NCBI GenBank assembly: GCA_019348265.1
Contig: JAHWJV010000080.1
Span: 1 to 10,582, forward strand
Direction of reading: 5' to 3'
Length of the DNA stretch: 10,582 nt
Source of the DNA: Gemmatimonadota bacterium
Lineage (GTDB): Bacteria > Gemmatimonadota > Gemmatimonadetes > Longimicrobiales > Longimicrobiaceae
How positions within the stretch are numbered: the first letter of the stretch is position 1; every line of letters begins with the position of its first letter. Shown piece after piece: positions 1-6,430 of the stretch. The position numbers and the translations under genes are program-made. The notes under the pieces are model-generated. The model searched no databases, had not been told where the DNA came from, and saw only the letters and a list, made by a program, of their open reading frames with translations.

Positions 1-96
1 CATCGTCTCGCGGATGAAGCGCAGATCGTCCATCGCGCGGTCGTGTAGCGCGACCGGCTCCGGCGTTTGCGGTACGAGCGGATGAATGCGTGCCAT
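1..96 (-). CDS. 5' end of a conserved hypothetical protein (runs off the left edge)
   Basis: Reading the minus strand from the ATG at 96-94 gives 32 uninterrupted codons to base 1: MARIHPLVPQTPEPVALH, then DRAMDDLRFIRETM. The frame is too short for ordinary ORF callers, but a consensus promoter sits directly upstream and the sequence looks like the start of a real protein. The HDRAMD-LRFIRETM pattern resembles the N-terminus of a conserved family of unknown function that I recall from several bacterial phyla. I cannot verify this without a search, and the functional domain lies outside the window. No function is assigned. Confidence 0.7.
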   Translation of the reverse strand, partial: MARIHPLVPQTPEPVALHDRAMDDLRFIRETM

Positions 97-103
97 GGCG
101 CGG

Positions 104-131
104 AAGATAGCAGCTCTCCCGAATATGTCAA
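104..131 (-). promoter_or_regulatory. Sigma-70 type promoter, probably giving a leaderless mRNA
   Basis: On the minus strand a perfect -35 TTGACA (131-126) is followed after 16 bases by a -10 TATCTT (109-104, four of six consensus bases). The ATG of the left-edge gene begins 7 bases after the -10. Transcription would therefore start at or within a base or two of the ATG, so the message would have little or no 5' leader. The gap between the upstream gene's stop (151) and this promoter is short, so the left-edge gene has its own promoter. Confidence 0.72.
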
Positions 132-150
132 GTACTTTGTAGGGTAAAGT

Positions 151-978
151 TCAGCGGATGGCACCGCCGGAGATAAGCAGACCCGCCCCGGGGCTGTACG
201 CCGCCAGACCTTTGACCAGCTGCGCCTGCACCCAGTGGGCGCGGCCGAGGCGAACCCCCAGGCGCAGCTCGCTGAGATCTTCATTGCCGCGCAAGATGGC
301 GCTGGTGCCGTCCTTCTGCCCCAGGAGCCCCAGGCTCGGGGTGAGGACCCCGAGCGGAAGCTGCGCGGAGAGCGCATAGACCAGGACGTCCGACTGCTCG
401 AAGTTCGGGTAGCGCGTGCCGTAGACGCCTACGCCGGTCTCTGCGGCGACCCAGAACCGCTGCGCCTGAATGCGGCCGCCGACGAGCGCAAAGAAATCGG
501 TCTGGTCCCGGTCGATCCCGACGTCGTTGCTCGTGGTCGGAATACGGACGCCGAAGCGCAGCACCGCAGCGGTCGTACTGGCGGGCGGCGTCAGTAGAAG
601 GGTAGTGGCCAGCCGGTAGTCGCCGACGTCGTGTCGGTCCGGGCCGTTCTCGTCGAGCGCCCCGCCGAACGCCGGCGCGAAACGGCTCTGGTCGCGGAAG
701 AATCGGTAAGCGGTCCCGGCGCCCTCGACGGCCATGCGGCCGCTGCGCCAGCTCGCCTGGAAGTTCCCGAGCTCTAGGAGCCGTCCCTCGGTTCCGGCGA
801 GCGCCGCCCGCTGATCCCAGTGGATCCCTCCGCCAGCCGACGCCACGAACTTGGTTCCCGCCTCGAACACCTCCCACTGCGTGGGCTCCAGCGGCCGGAG
901 CTGGGCGGCGCCTGGCGCGGCGAACCGGGCGATGGCCACCAGGATCAGGGCAGGAACGGCGATCGGGTTGGTACGCAT
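151..978 (-). CDS. Predicted exported, outer-membrane beta-barrel-like protein
   Basis: The protein has 275 residues when started at the ATG at 978. A longer open frame continues upstream into the amidohydrolase gene, but its added residues are low-complexity. The chosen start gives a typical Sec signal peptide, MRTNPIAVPALILVAIARF, ending AAPGAAQ with probable cleavage near residue 25. The mature part shows alternating short hydrophobic and polar stretches with many Gly, Tyr, Trp and Arg residues (for example RFGVRIPTTSNDVG and FWVAAETGVGVYG), and no hydrophobic transmembrane helix. This is what an outer-membrane beta-barrel looks like. I do not recognise a named family. It lies 82 bases after the amidohydrolase stop and could be cotranscribed with it. 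No strong Shine-Dalgarno is visible; GGAAG lies about 13 bases upstream. Substrate or role is unknown. Confidence 0.75.
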   Translation of the reverse strand: MRTNPIAVPALILVAIARFAAPGAAQLRPLEPTQWEVFEAGTKFVASAGGGIHWDQRAALAGTEGRLLELGNFQASWRSGRMAVEGAGTAYRFFRDQSRFAPAFGGALDENGPDRHDVGDYRLATTLLLTPPASTTAAVLRFGVRIPTTSNDVGIDRDQTDFFALVGGRIQAQRFWVAAETGVGVYGTRYPNFEQSDVLVYALSAQLPLGVLTPSLGLLGQKDGTSAILRGNEDLSELRLGVRLGRAHWVQAQLVKGLAAYSPGAGLLISGGAIR

Positions 979-1060
979 GCGGCAGCGGCGACTTCCATTT
1001 TCGAGCGGAACGGCGCAGGAAGGTAATGGCGCTCGCCCGAAGTGCAACCCGGCGAGCCGA

Positions 1061-2056
1061 TCAGAGACCGGACGCTCGGCTCCAGCGCTGGAGGTTCGCG
1101 AGCACGCCGGAGCCGCGGACGAGCGACTCGTCGGGGTAGCCGAGGGCCCGCTTGAGGCGGACGTCTCGATCGAACGGATTCCGCTCCCTCTCCAGGGCAC
1201 GAACCTGCCGCGCCCCCAGTCGGCGCAGGTAATACGCGGCGTTCACCGGGATCGGAAAGTCGCTGCCGTAAAGGGTCCGGTCCCGCAGCGACGGGTCGGC
1301 GGCCGCGCGTGGCAGCGAGGGAAAGCGGCTCGGGTTGGCCATTCCCGAGTTGTCCACCCAGAGATCGGGGTACCCCTCCAGCATCTCCTTCAGGATCGGA
1401 GTCTGATCCGGCCGCCGCGACAGGACTACCGGCGCCCCCGAGTGAGCGCAGATCACCACCACTCCAGCATCCAGCGGAACGCGAAGCTTTCGGACATCGT
1501 TCAGCTCGGGGTCCAGCTCGTCGAAGGTGTTCTCACCTCCGCCCGCGTGAACCAGCAATGGGATCCGCACCTCCGCCAACCGCCGATAGAACGCGGATAT
1601 CCTCGGGCTCGCGGGATCGATCCCCTGGGCCGAAGGCAGCCACTTCAGCAGCACCGCCCCGCCTTCAACGCATTCTTCCAGGCGCTCGAGAGCATCGGCC
1701 CGGAACGGGTTGATGGAGGGCGCAGGGAGGAGCTCCGCCCGGTGACGGCGGCACACCTCGAACACCCACGAGGGCGGAACGATCATCTGCGAGCGCTGCT
1801 CGTCCAGCCGCCCGGCAGCGTCGTACGCCCCGTCGAACCCCAGGACCGCCGCCCGGTCGAGCTCGCTGGCCCGAATCGATTCGGCGATCCGCGCAGCCCA
1901 GTCCTGGTCGACCGAACCCTGCAGCTGCTCCTTCCGGATACCGAACCGCCACCGCAGGTACCTGAAAACCAGCTTCCTCTGAAACCCCGCAGACGCCCAG
2001 CACCCGGACTCCTGCGTCCCTACGCCCGCCAGGTGGACGTGTATGTCGATTTTCAT
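1061..2056 (-). CDS. Amidohydrolase-2 family metal-dependent hydrolase
   Basis: The product is 331 residues, a usual length for the amidohydrolase-2 (TIM-barrel, ACMSD-like) family. The signature positions are in order: the N-terminal metal-binding H-x-H at H6 and H8 (DIHVHL), K138 in LLKWLPSAQ, H170 in LLVHAGG, H205 in VICAHSG, and D266 in LYGSDFP. Together these fit a mononuclear metal centre in the cytoplasm that hydrolyses or decarboxylates a small carboxylate or amide substrate. The substrate cannot be read from the sequence. The start is the ATG at 2056, because the metal-binding motif follows at once and there is no room for a longer N-terminus. No good Shine-Dalgarno precedes it. The 136-base space upstream is filled with the 7-base repeat array. 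The beta-barrel gene follows 82 bases downstream; the alpha/beta hydrolase gene lies upstream, but a shared pathway is only a guess. Confidence 0.88.
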   Translation of the reverse strand: MKIDIHVHLAGVGTQESGCWASAGFQRKLVFRYLRWRFGIRKEQLQGSVDQDWAARIAESIRASELDRAAVLGFDGAYDAAGRLDEQRSQMIVPPSWVFEVCRRHRAELLPAPSINPFRADALERLEECVEGGAVLLKWLPSAQGIDPASPRISAFYRRLAEVRIPLLVHAGGGENTFDELDPELNDVRKLRVPLDAGVVVICAHSGAPVVLSRRPDQTPILKEMLEGYPDLWVDNSGMANPSRFPSLPRAAADPSLRDRTLYGSDFPIPVNAAYYLRRLGARQVRALERERNPFDRDVRLKRALGYPDESLVRGSGVLANLQRWSRASGL

Positions 2057-2078
2057 GAGTGCGCTATCGGCTATCGAC

Positions 2079-2139
2079 GATCAGTCTTCAGTCTTCGGTC
2101 TTCAGTCTTTCAGTCTTCAGTACGATACCTGGACTGATC
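2079..2139. repeat. 7-base (A/G)GTCTTC array bounded by an 8-base inverted repeat
   Basis: Bases 2082-2120 are about five imperfect units of (A/G)GTCTTC. The block is enclosed by GATCAGTC (2079-2086) and its exact reverse complement GACTGATC (2132-2139), so the whole stretch could fold back. Related arrays occur at 3289-3319 and 6878-6960. It lies where the promoter or leader of the amidohydrolase gene would be. Confidence 0.7.
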
Positions 2140-2175
2140 TCCGTTCGCGCGTCTGGGAACTCCCCGCACCATCCT

Positions 2176-2187
2176 GCACTTTCGCAC
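2176..2187. repeat. GCACTTTCGCAC repeat unit
   Basis: This 12-mer just downstream of the alpha/beta hydrolase stop is identical to 10541-10552, within the large palindrome at the right end. It is probably a solitary fragment of the same dispersed intergenic repeat family. It does not form a terminator hairpin by itself. Confidence 0.5.
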
Positions 2188-2192
2188 TGCCG

Positions 2193-3071
2193 TTACCCGT
2201 GCTCCTCGATCCAGCTCAGCACCCGGTATACCGCGGGTGGAGCCATCGGGGCGCTGAGGTGGGTCTCGCCGTCCAGCACGAGCAGCTCCGCACGGGGGAG
2301 CAGCTGCGCCAGCCTCTCCGCCTGCTCTGCAGGCACGAGCAGGTCGCGGCGCCCGTATGCGAGCAGCACCGGAATGGAGGCCCTGCGGGCAGCCTCCTCG
2401 AGGGAGAGGCGCTCCAATGTCTGGTTCAGCACCTCGACGTACCCGAAAGGGCCGGGGCCGGGTGGCTGCGCCAGCCGGAGTGGGTAGCTACCGCGCTTGA
2501 AGGGTCCGAAAGACGGAACCAGTCCCGTGAACCCGTAGTGGCTCCGCTCGCGCCAGAGCGTGCGCAGGAGCGGCTTCCCAACCTCCCGGCGGATCGCCGC
2601 CCAGGAGAGGTGGATCCGGAGCGGTGCGGAAAGCAGTGAGGCGGACCGAGGGGGGGATGGAAGATTCGCGAGCGAGGCGAGGAGGATCGCCCCACCGAGA
2701 CTGATGCCGATTGCGTGGACGGGGAGCCCCCGCTGCGCGGCGCCGGTCCGCGCGACCGCCGCGGGAACCGCGCCGCGGACGGCGTCGCCGAAGAGGGTGG
2801 TGCTGGCGCGCCCGTGTCCATCCAGGTCGAAGGTGAACACCTCGTATCCGCGCCCCAGCAGCTCCTTGAAGAGGCCGACCAGCGCGAACAACGCGTCGTT
2901 CCCGGCGCCGTGCACGGCGAGCACCACGGCGCGTGGCGCCCCGGTCGGGGTCATCCGGTACGCGACCGTGTCGCCGCCCGCCTCGTTGCGCGGATAGCGG
3001 ATCTTTTCCCATCCGTATCCCGCGCGTCCCGCCCATTCCCGGAACGCTCTCTCGTATCCGAGCTCGATCAC
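2193..3071 (-). CDS. Alpha/beta hydrolase (serine hydrolase, esterase or lipase-like)
   Basis: From the GTG at 3071 the protein has 292 residues, usual for a single-domain alpha/beta hydrolase. The catalytic triad is visible: S124 in the nucleophile elbow GISLGG, D243 in YGRRDLLVP and H271 in DGETHLS. The oxyanion-hole motif VHGAG is at about residues 53-57. It probably hydrolyses an ester or amide in the cytoplasm, since there is no signal peptide; the substrate is unknown. An open frame extends 58 codons further upstream, but those residues are Gly/Arg/Ala-rich and overlap an NADH dehydrogenase relic in another frame, so I reject the extension. The GTG start overlaps the relic's TGA stop as GTGA, so translation may be coupled. 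Only a weak GGGA lies ahead of the start. The gene stands between oppositely oriented 7-base repeat arrays. Confidence 0.85.
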   Translation of the reverse strand: MIELGYERAFREWAGRAGYGWEKIRYPRNEAGGDTVAYRMTPTGAPRAVVLAVHGAGNDALFALVGLFKELLGRGYEVFTFDLDGHGRASTTLFGDAVRGAVPAAVARTGAAQRGLPVHAIGISLGGAILLASLANLPSPPRSASLLSAPLRIHLSWAAIRREVGKPLLRTLWRERSHYGFTGLVPSFGPFKRGSYPLRLAQPPGPGPFGYVEVLNQTLERLSLEEAARRASIPVLLAYGRRDLLVPAEQAERLAQLLPRAELLVLDGETHLSAPMAPPAVYRVLSWIEEHG

Positions 3072-3211
3072 CGCGTCCCGGCCGCCGCCCGGGCGGGGTC
3101 GCGCTCGATCCAGCCGCCGCCACCCTCCGGACCCACCGGGGCCCGCCGCAGCGCCCGCGCCCCGTAGAGCCCCCCGAACCCACCGCTCACGATAACCACG
3201 TGCGGAGTCAT
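3068..3211 (-). pseudogene. N-terminal relic of a type II NADH dehydrogenase (NDH-2-like flavoprotein)
   Basis: A 47-codon ORF from the ATG at 3211 to the TGA at 3070-3068 begins MTPHVVIVSGGFGGLYGARA and continues LRRAPV. This is the dinucleotide-binding N-terminus of NDH-2 or related FAD/NAD(P) oxidoreductases, where the usual form is VVIVGGGFGGL followed by A-x-x-A-L-R-R-A-P-V. The first glycine of the GxGxxG-type loop has become serine. After about residue 26 the similarity stops and a Gly/Arg/Ala-rich tail leads to the stop, while a full enzyme of this family has roughly 400 or more residues. I read it as a decayed fragment joined to the hydrolase gene by a deletion. It could still serve as a short leader ORF, since its stop overlaps the hydrolase GTG. 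The family match is from memory of the motif, not a search. Confidence 0.65.
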
Positions 3212-3215
3212 GATA

Positions 3216-3240
3216 AGTCTTCACTGTCAGTGTACGATAC
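3216..3240 (-). repeat. Upstream element shared with the amidohydrolase gene, with an inner palindrome
   Basis: On the minus strand the element reads GTATCGTAC, then an 8-base insert ACTGACAG, then TGAAGACT, and ends 4 bases before the relic's ATG. The same GTATCGTAC-TGAAGACT without the insert occurs at 2128-2112, upstream of the amidohydrolase. The insert creates a perfect CACTG-T-CAGTG palindrome at 3222-3232, which could be an operator. TATCGT inside it is a possible weak -10, but no good -35 is visible. Confidence 0.45.
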
Positions 3241-3249
3241 GGCAACCAA

Positions 3250-3288
3250 CAAAAACCAGCCCCCCGCTCGGACCCAGAGGAGCGGGGG
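3250..3288 (-). terminator. Intrinsic terminator of the ECF sigma factor gene
   Basis: On the minus strand, 9-base arms CCCCCGCTC (3288-3280) and GAGCGGGGG (3269-3261) pair perfectly around a 10-base loop. GCTGG and then a run of five T (3255-3251) with further T-rich sequence follow. It begins 34 bases after the sigma factor stop codon and separates that gene from the hydrolase region. Confidence 0.82.
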
Positions 3289-3319
3289 ACTGAAGACCGA
3301 AGACCGAAGACCGAAGACT
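3289..3319. repeat. GAAGACC tandem array (7-base unit, almost four copies)
   Basis: Bases 3292-3318 are GAAGACC repeated nearly four times without mismatch, preceded by ACT and followed by T. It is the reverse complement of the units at 2082-2120, so two arrays in opposite orientation flank the alpha/beta hydrolase and its relic. It starts 3 bases beyond the sigma factor stop and directly abuts the terminator stem. Confidence 0.75.
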
Positions 3320-3322
3320 ACT

Positions 3323-4033
3323 TCACACCGGCACCGGCAGCAGGCTCCGGAAGGAGTTTCGCGCGCGGTTCAGGCGGCTCTTCACGGTCCCCACCGGGAT
3401 GCCGATGGCCTCGGCGATCTCCTCGTAGGAGAGGTCGTCCACTTCACGCATCACGAATGGGACGCGGTGATGCTCGTCCATGCGCTCGATCGCGATGTCG
3501 ATCGCGTCGCGCAGCTCGCTGCGGTAGGCCTCGTACTCCGGGTCCGCGCGGGTCGACTCGAACTCCACCGGTCGCGAAGGCGCGCCCGACGGCGCGTTCT
3601 CCGCGCGTAGATCGGAGAAAACCATCTCGCGACGGCGCGAGCGGTTACGGAACTCGTTCTTCAGCAGATTGTTCGCGATCGTATGGATCCACGTCGAGAA
3701 CTTCCGGTTGGGATCGTAGCTGTCGCGCGCGCGGTGGATGCGCAGGAAGGTGTCCTGGGTCAGGTCCTCCACGCGCTCCTCGTCGTTCAGCCGCTTCCGG
3801 AGGAAGCCCTGAATTCGCGGCTCGTACCTCTGCACCAGGAGGTGGAAACCGCGCTCGTCGCCGTCCGTGTAGCGCTCGAACAGCTGCTCGTCCGATAGCT
3901 CCGCGGCCGGAGGATCCACAGGCCACGCACTGACTTGCACCCGCGGCGCGGCGCGGTGCACGAGCGGCAGATGGAGCCGATCGGGGACCCGACGGCCCCC
4001 CTCCGAATGGCGCGGACAAGTCGCTGTTTTCAT
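3323..4033 (-). CDS. ECF (extracytoplasmic function) RNA polymerase sigma factor
   Basis: The protein has 236 residues and the two ECF domains. Sigma-2 spans about residues 60-135, with DLTQDTFLRIHRA (90-102) and the -10 recognition helix region FSTWIHTIANNLLKNEFRN (112-130). Sigma-4 spans about 175-233, with the helix-turn-helix DLSYEEIAEAIGIPVGTVKS (200-219). It directs RNA polymerase to a set of stress or envelope promoters, which cannot be named here. The start MKTATCP at 4033 is preceded by a strong promoter only 6 bases away, so the mRNA is probably leaderless. A longer frame would run through that promoter and is rejected. In-frame GTG codons at residues 25, 32 and 39 are alternatives. 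About 45 poorly conserved residues precede sigma-2. No anti-sigma factor is next to it. It is a single-gene unit with its own terminator. Confidence 0.92.
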   Translation of the reverse strand: MKTATCPRHSEGGRRVPDRLHLPLVHRAAPRVQVSAWPVDPPAAELSDEQLFERYTDGDERGFHLLVQRYEPRIQGFLRKRLNDEERVEDLTQDTFLRIHRARDSYDPNRKFSTWIHTIANNLLKNEFRNRSRRREMVFSDLRAENAPSGAPSRPVEFESTRADPEYEAYRSELRDAIDIAIERMDEHHRVPFVMREVDDLSYEEIAEAIGIPVGTVKSRLNRARNSFRSLLPVPV

Positions 4034-4039
4034 AGGCGA

Positions 4040-4068
4040 AATATAATGCTCTCCCCTCCTGTTGTCGA
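4040..4068 (-). promoter_or_regulatory. Promoter of the ECF sigma factor gene
   Basis: The -35 TCGACA (4068-4063) matches TTGACA at five of six bases. After a 17-base spacer comes the -10 TATATT (4045-4040), also five of six, and the ATG follows after 6 bases. The transcript should start at or very near the A of the start codon. An AGGAGGGGAG stretch lies inside the spacer, upstream of the predicted transcription start, so it cannot act as a ribosome binding site for this message. The match to the housekeeping consensus argues against purely autogenous ECF control. Confidence 0.75.
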
Positions 4069-4145
4069 GAGTTCCGGAAGGCTTTGGCCGCTCCGCAAAC
4101 CTTTGTAGCAAGGGCGCTTTCGGGCGCTCGGCGCGACCCGGTCGC

Positions 4146-5204
4146 TCAGCGGTCCTGCGGCGCTCCGGCCTGCGTGGGCGGCGGGAGTGGCAGGAAGAAG
4201 AAGATGATCGACGCGAGCCCTAGCTGCAGGTAGAAGGTGAGAAACCTCCATCCCGCGGTGGCCAGGCCGATCACGCCTCGGGGGAGGAAAGGCGAGTAGA
4301 TGATGTAGAACGCGGCTTCGGCGCCGCCGGCCGCGCCCGGCGTGGGGATCATCGTCATCAGGGTGAAGACGACCCACTGCAGCGTCCAGAAGAGCACCGG
4401 CTGTACCGGTGCACCGAGGAATGCCGCGAGCGCGGAGATCACAGAATAGCGCGCGCCCCACTGGATGGCGGTGAGGGTGAAGCTCAGCGCGAAGCGGGAC
4501 TTCCCGTTGCGGATGATGATCCCGTACACGGCCCGCGCATCCCGCCAGGTCGCGCGTGTCTTTCGCCGGATACGGGCGAGGAGCTTAACGCTATGCGTAC
4601 GGTTCCGACCGCCGAGTCCGCCCACCAGTACCATCCGCACGGCAAGCCAGGTGAGGACGCCGATGGCTGCGGCGACGAGCAACACCTGGACGGCGTTCCC
4701 CTCCACGCGGTCCGCGAGGTTCTGGAATACCGGGAGCTTCCACGAGGCGGTTACCAGCAGGGTGATTGGTAGGGCGACGAGGAAAAACAGGCCATCCTCG
4801 AGCATCGGGAAGGTCGTCAGCGACGCGGCCCCGCCCGCGGTCATTCCCCGCTGCACCAGCATACCCCACTTGAAAAAATTGCCGCCGACCGCGGTGGGAG
4901 CGATGGCTGAGCCGAGGTCGACCGCCAGCGTCATCTGGAAGGCATCGCGGAACTTCAGCGGAAGCCCGAGGAACCGGCCCCATATCAGGAGCCTGAGTGA
5001 GTTCGTGAGCCAGGGGACCAGGGCGAGCGCGATGGCCAGCGCGAGGTACAATCGCGGGAAGCTTCCCACGGCCGCGAGAAGGCTCCGCTCGGTCGTCAGC
5101 AGCGAGAAGGTGATGTTTCCCAGCACGCCGATCGGGATGATGATCCGGCTCGTCCGGAAGAGGCGGTCCAGCCCTCGCAGGCGGCGCTTCCTGGGCTCGC
5201 TCAA
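4146..5204 (-). CDS. Flippase-like integral membrane protein (LPG_synthase_TM / UPF0104 / AglD family)
   Basis: The product is 352 residues with about seven or eight hydrophobic segments, near 21-36, 50-75, 137-153, 172-195, 238-262, 270-285, 295-312 and 318-340. Two family-type motifs are clear: PTAVGGNFFKWGML (103-116) and PTPGAAGGAEAAF (287-299), the latter close to the usual PTPGG-GG-E pattern. Members of this family occur beside lipid glycosyltransferases and are thought to move or modify lipid-linked substrates in the inner membrane. The catalytic domain of true lysylphosphatidylglycerol synthases is absent. The start is TTG at 5204, overlapping the glycosyltransferase stop TGA as TTGA, with GCGGGA a few bases upstream, so the two are probably translated together. 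A role in moving the glycosyltransferase's lipid product, perhaps a glycosylated ceramide, is inference from the neighbourhood. Confidence 0.85.
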   Translation of the reverse strand: MSEPRKRRLRGLDRLFRTSRIIIPIGVLGNITFSLLTTERSLLAAVGSFPRLYLALAIALALVPWLTNSLRLLIWGRFLGLPLKFRDAFQMTLAVDLGSAIAPTAVGGNFFKWGMLVQRGMTAGGAASLTTFPMLEDGLFFLVALPITLLVTASWKLPVFQNLADRVEGNAVQVLLVAAAIGVLTWLAVRMVLVGGLGGRNRTHSVKLLARIRRKTRATWRDARAVYGIIIRNGKSRFALSFTLTAIQWGARYSVISALAAFLGAPVQPVLFWTLQWVVFTLMTMIPTPGAAGGAEAAFYIIYSPFLPRGVIGLATAGWRFLTFYLQLGLASIIFFFLPLPPPTQAGAPQDR

Positions 5205-6379
5205 GAATCCCGCTGCGCGTCGTGGCGCTTCGGCCGCGGTTCACTGACGGGCGGCTGCCTCGCGATGACACGTTCGTAGGATGCCATGAGCCGGCCGTTG
5301 ATGGCGCCCCAGTCGCGCTCGGCGGCAACTGCACGTGCCGAGCGGCCCATCCCCGAGCGGAGCACTGCGTCGCGAAGCAGCAGGTCCACGCGGTGGGCGA
5401 TGTCCTCCGGGTCATTGGCTCGAGCCACGAACCCGGTCTCCCCCGGCTCGATCAGGTCCTGTGGGCCCCCGCGATCCACCACGACCGCCGGGAGGCCGGA
5501 CGCCAGCGCCTCCAGCACCACGTTCCCGAGCGTCTCGGTCGTGGACGGGAAGACGAACACGTCCGACGAGGCGTACCAGCGCGCCAGCGCCTCGCCTGCC
5601 TGGTAGCCGGCGAAGTGTGCGTGCGGAAGCCGCGTCTCCAGCTCGGCGCGCATTGGCCCGTCGCCAACCAGCGCCAGGCGGAAGCTGGTCCCGCGCTCTC
5701 GCAGGATCTGGTGGACGTGGACCAGGTCCGCGAGATCCTTCTCCTTTACCAGTCGGCTAACCAGGAGCAGGATGGGGACGTCATCGCTCGCGCCCACAGC
5801 CGAGCGGAGGCCCGCGTCGCGGTGCCCCGGTGAGAACGCCCGCGCATCGATCCCTCTGGACCAGAGCTCCACGTTCCCAATCCCTTCGCCCTCGAGCTCC
5901 CGCACGATGCTCCAGGAGGGGGCGTAGACCCGGTCGCAGCGGCCGTAGAACCAGCGCATCATCCGCCACCCGCCGCGCTCCAGCGAGCGAACCCCATAGT
6001 AGCGGAAGTAGGAGACGAAGTGGGTGTGAAAGCTGGAGACCACCGGGATGGCGTGTCGCCGGGCGTACCGCTGCGCCCAGACCGCCATGGGCGTGGGGCT
6101 CACGACGTGGATCAGATCGGGGGCGAAATCCGCCAGATCATCGGCGACCGCGCGGCCCCCGGGCAGGCTGACCCGGTAATCCGGGTATGGCGGAAAGCGG
6201 AAGTAGCGCACCGGACGCACCCGGTCACGCCAGCGGACGGACTCGTCTGTGGGAACGAAGGGCGAGAAGACCCGGAAGTCGACCGAGCGGTCGGTCAGGG
6301 TGTCGAAGAGCCGCGCCAGCGTACGTGAGACGCCGTCGACCAGGGGATAGAGGCTCTCCGTGAAGTACGCGATCTTCAC
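5201..6379 (-). CDS. GT4 family glycosyltransferase (GT-B fold), likely lipid-directed
   Basis: The 392-residue protein is full length for GT4. The N-terminal acceptor domain begins MKIAYFTESLYPLVDGVSRT, with the G-V-S-R loop (16-19) and the FHTHF motif (117-121) found in the MgtA/PimB/SqdX-like subgroup. The C-terminal donor domain shows LLLVSRLVKEKD (204-215), LVGDGP (237-242) and the E-x7-E motif at E282 and E290 in ETLGNVVLEALASG. It would transfer a hexose from a nucleotide sugar, keeping the anomeric configuration, at the cytoplasmic face of the membrane; donor and acceptor cannot be read from sequence. The start is GTG at 6379, with GGAG 9 bases upstream. Its stop overlaps the flippase-like gene's TTG. 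With the ceramide genes upstream, a glycosphingolipid product is attractive, but a glycerolipid or mannolipid role is equally compatible. Confidence 0.9.
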   Translation of the reverse strand: MKIAYFTESLYPLVDGVSRTLARLFDTLTDRSVDFRVFSPFVPTDESVRWRDRVRPVRYFRFPPYPDYRVSLPGGRAVADDLADFAPDLIHVVSPTPMAVWAQRYARRHAIPVVSSFHTHFVSYFRYYGVRSLERGGWRMMRWFYGRCDRVYAPSWSIVRELEGEGIGNVELWSRGIDARAFSPGHRDAGLRSAVGASDDVPILLLVSRLVKEKDLADLVHVHQILRERGTSFRLALVGDGPMRAELETRLPHAHFAGYQAGEALARWYASSDVFVFPSTTETLGNVVLEALASGLPAVVVDRGGPQDLIEPGETGFVARANDPEDIAHRVDLLLRDAVLRSGMGRSARAVAAERDWGAINGRLMASYERVIARQPPVSEPRPKRHDAQRDS

Positions 6380-6417
6380 CGGCCGCTCCGGGCTACGCCT
6401 CCCGCTTCATCCTCCAT
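6376..6417 (-). CDS. Possible 13-codon leader ORF in front of the glycosyltransferase
   Basis: ATG at 6417 opens MEDEAGGVARSGR and ends at TGA 6378-6376, which overlaps the glycosyltransferase GTG as GTGA. A purine-rich GGGAGCGGAG precedes it at ribosome-binding distance. It might couple translation to the glycosyltransferase. It is short enough to be chance. Confidence 0.25.
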   Translation of the reverse strand: MEDEAGGVARSGR

Positions 6418-6430
6418 CGATCTCCGCTCC

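Noticed and set aside
979..1200. 74-codon extension of the beta-barrel protein
   Set aside because: It overlaps the end of the amidohydrolase gene and would bury the clear signal peptide inside the protein.
851..2137. 428-codon plus-strand open frame
   Set aside because: It is antisense to the amidohydrolase and the start of the beta-barrel gene, which both have clear motifs or a signal peptide. Its product is Arg/Pro/His-rich without any domain, as expected from GC-rich antisense frames.
3072..3245. 58-codon N-terminal extension of the alpha/beta hydrolase
   Set aside because: The extra residues are Gly/Arg/Ala-rich, pass through the shared upstream repeat element, and are out of frame with the recognisable NDH-2 relic. 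The hydrolase domain is complete from the GTG at 3071.
3289..3319. CRISPR-like array
   Set aside because: The unit is only 7 bases, tandem without spacers, and no cas gene is present.
4115..4136. GGGCGCT...GGGCGCT as a terminator after the flippase-like gene
   Set aside because: The two copies are direct, not inverted, and no T-run follows on the minus strand, so no terminator hairpin forms.
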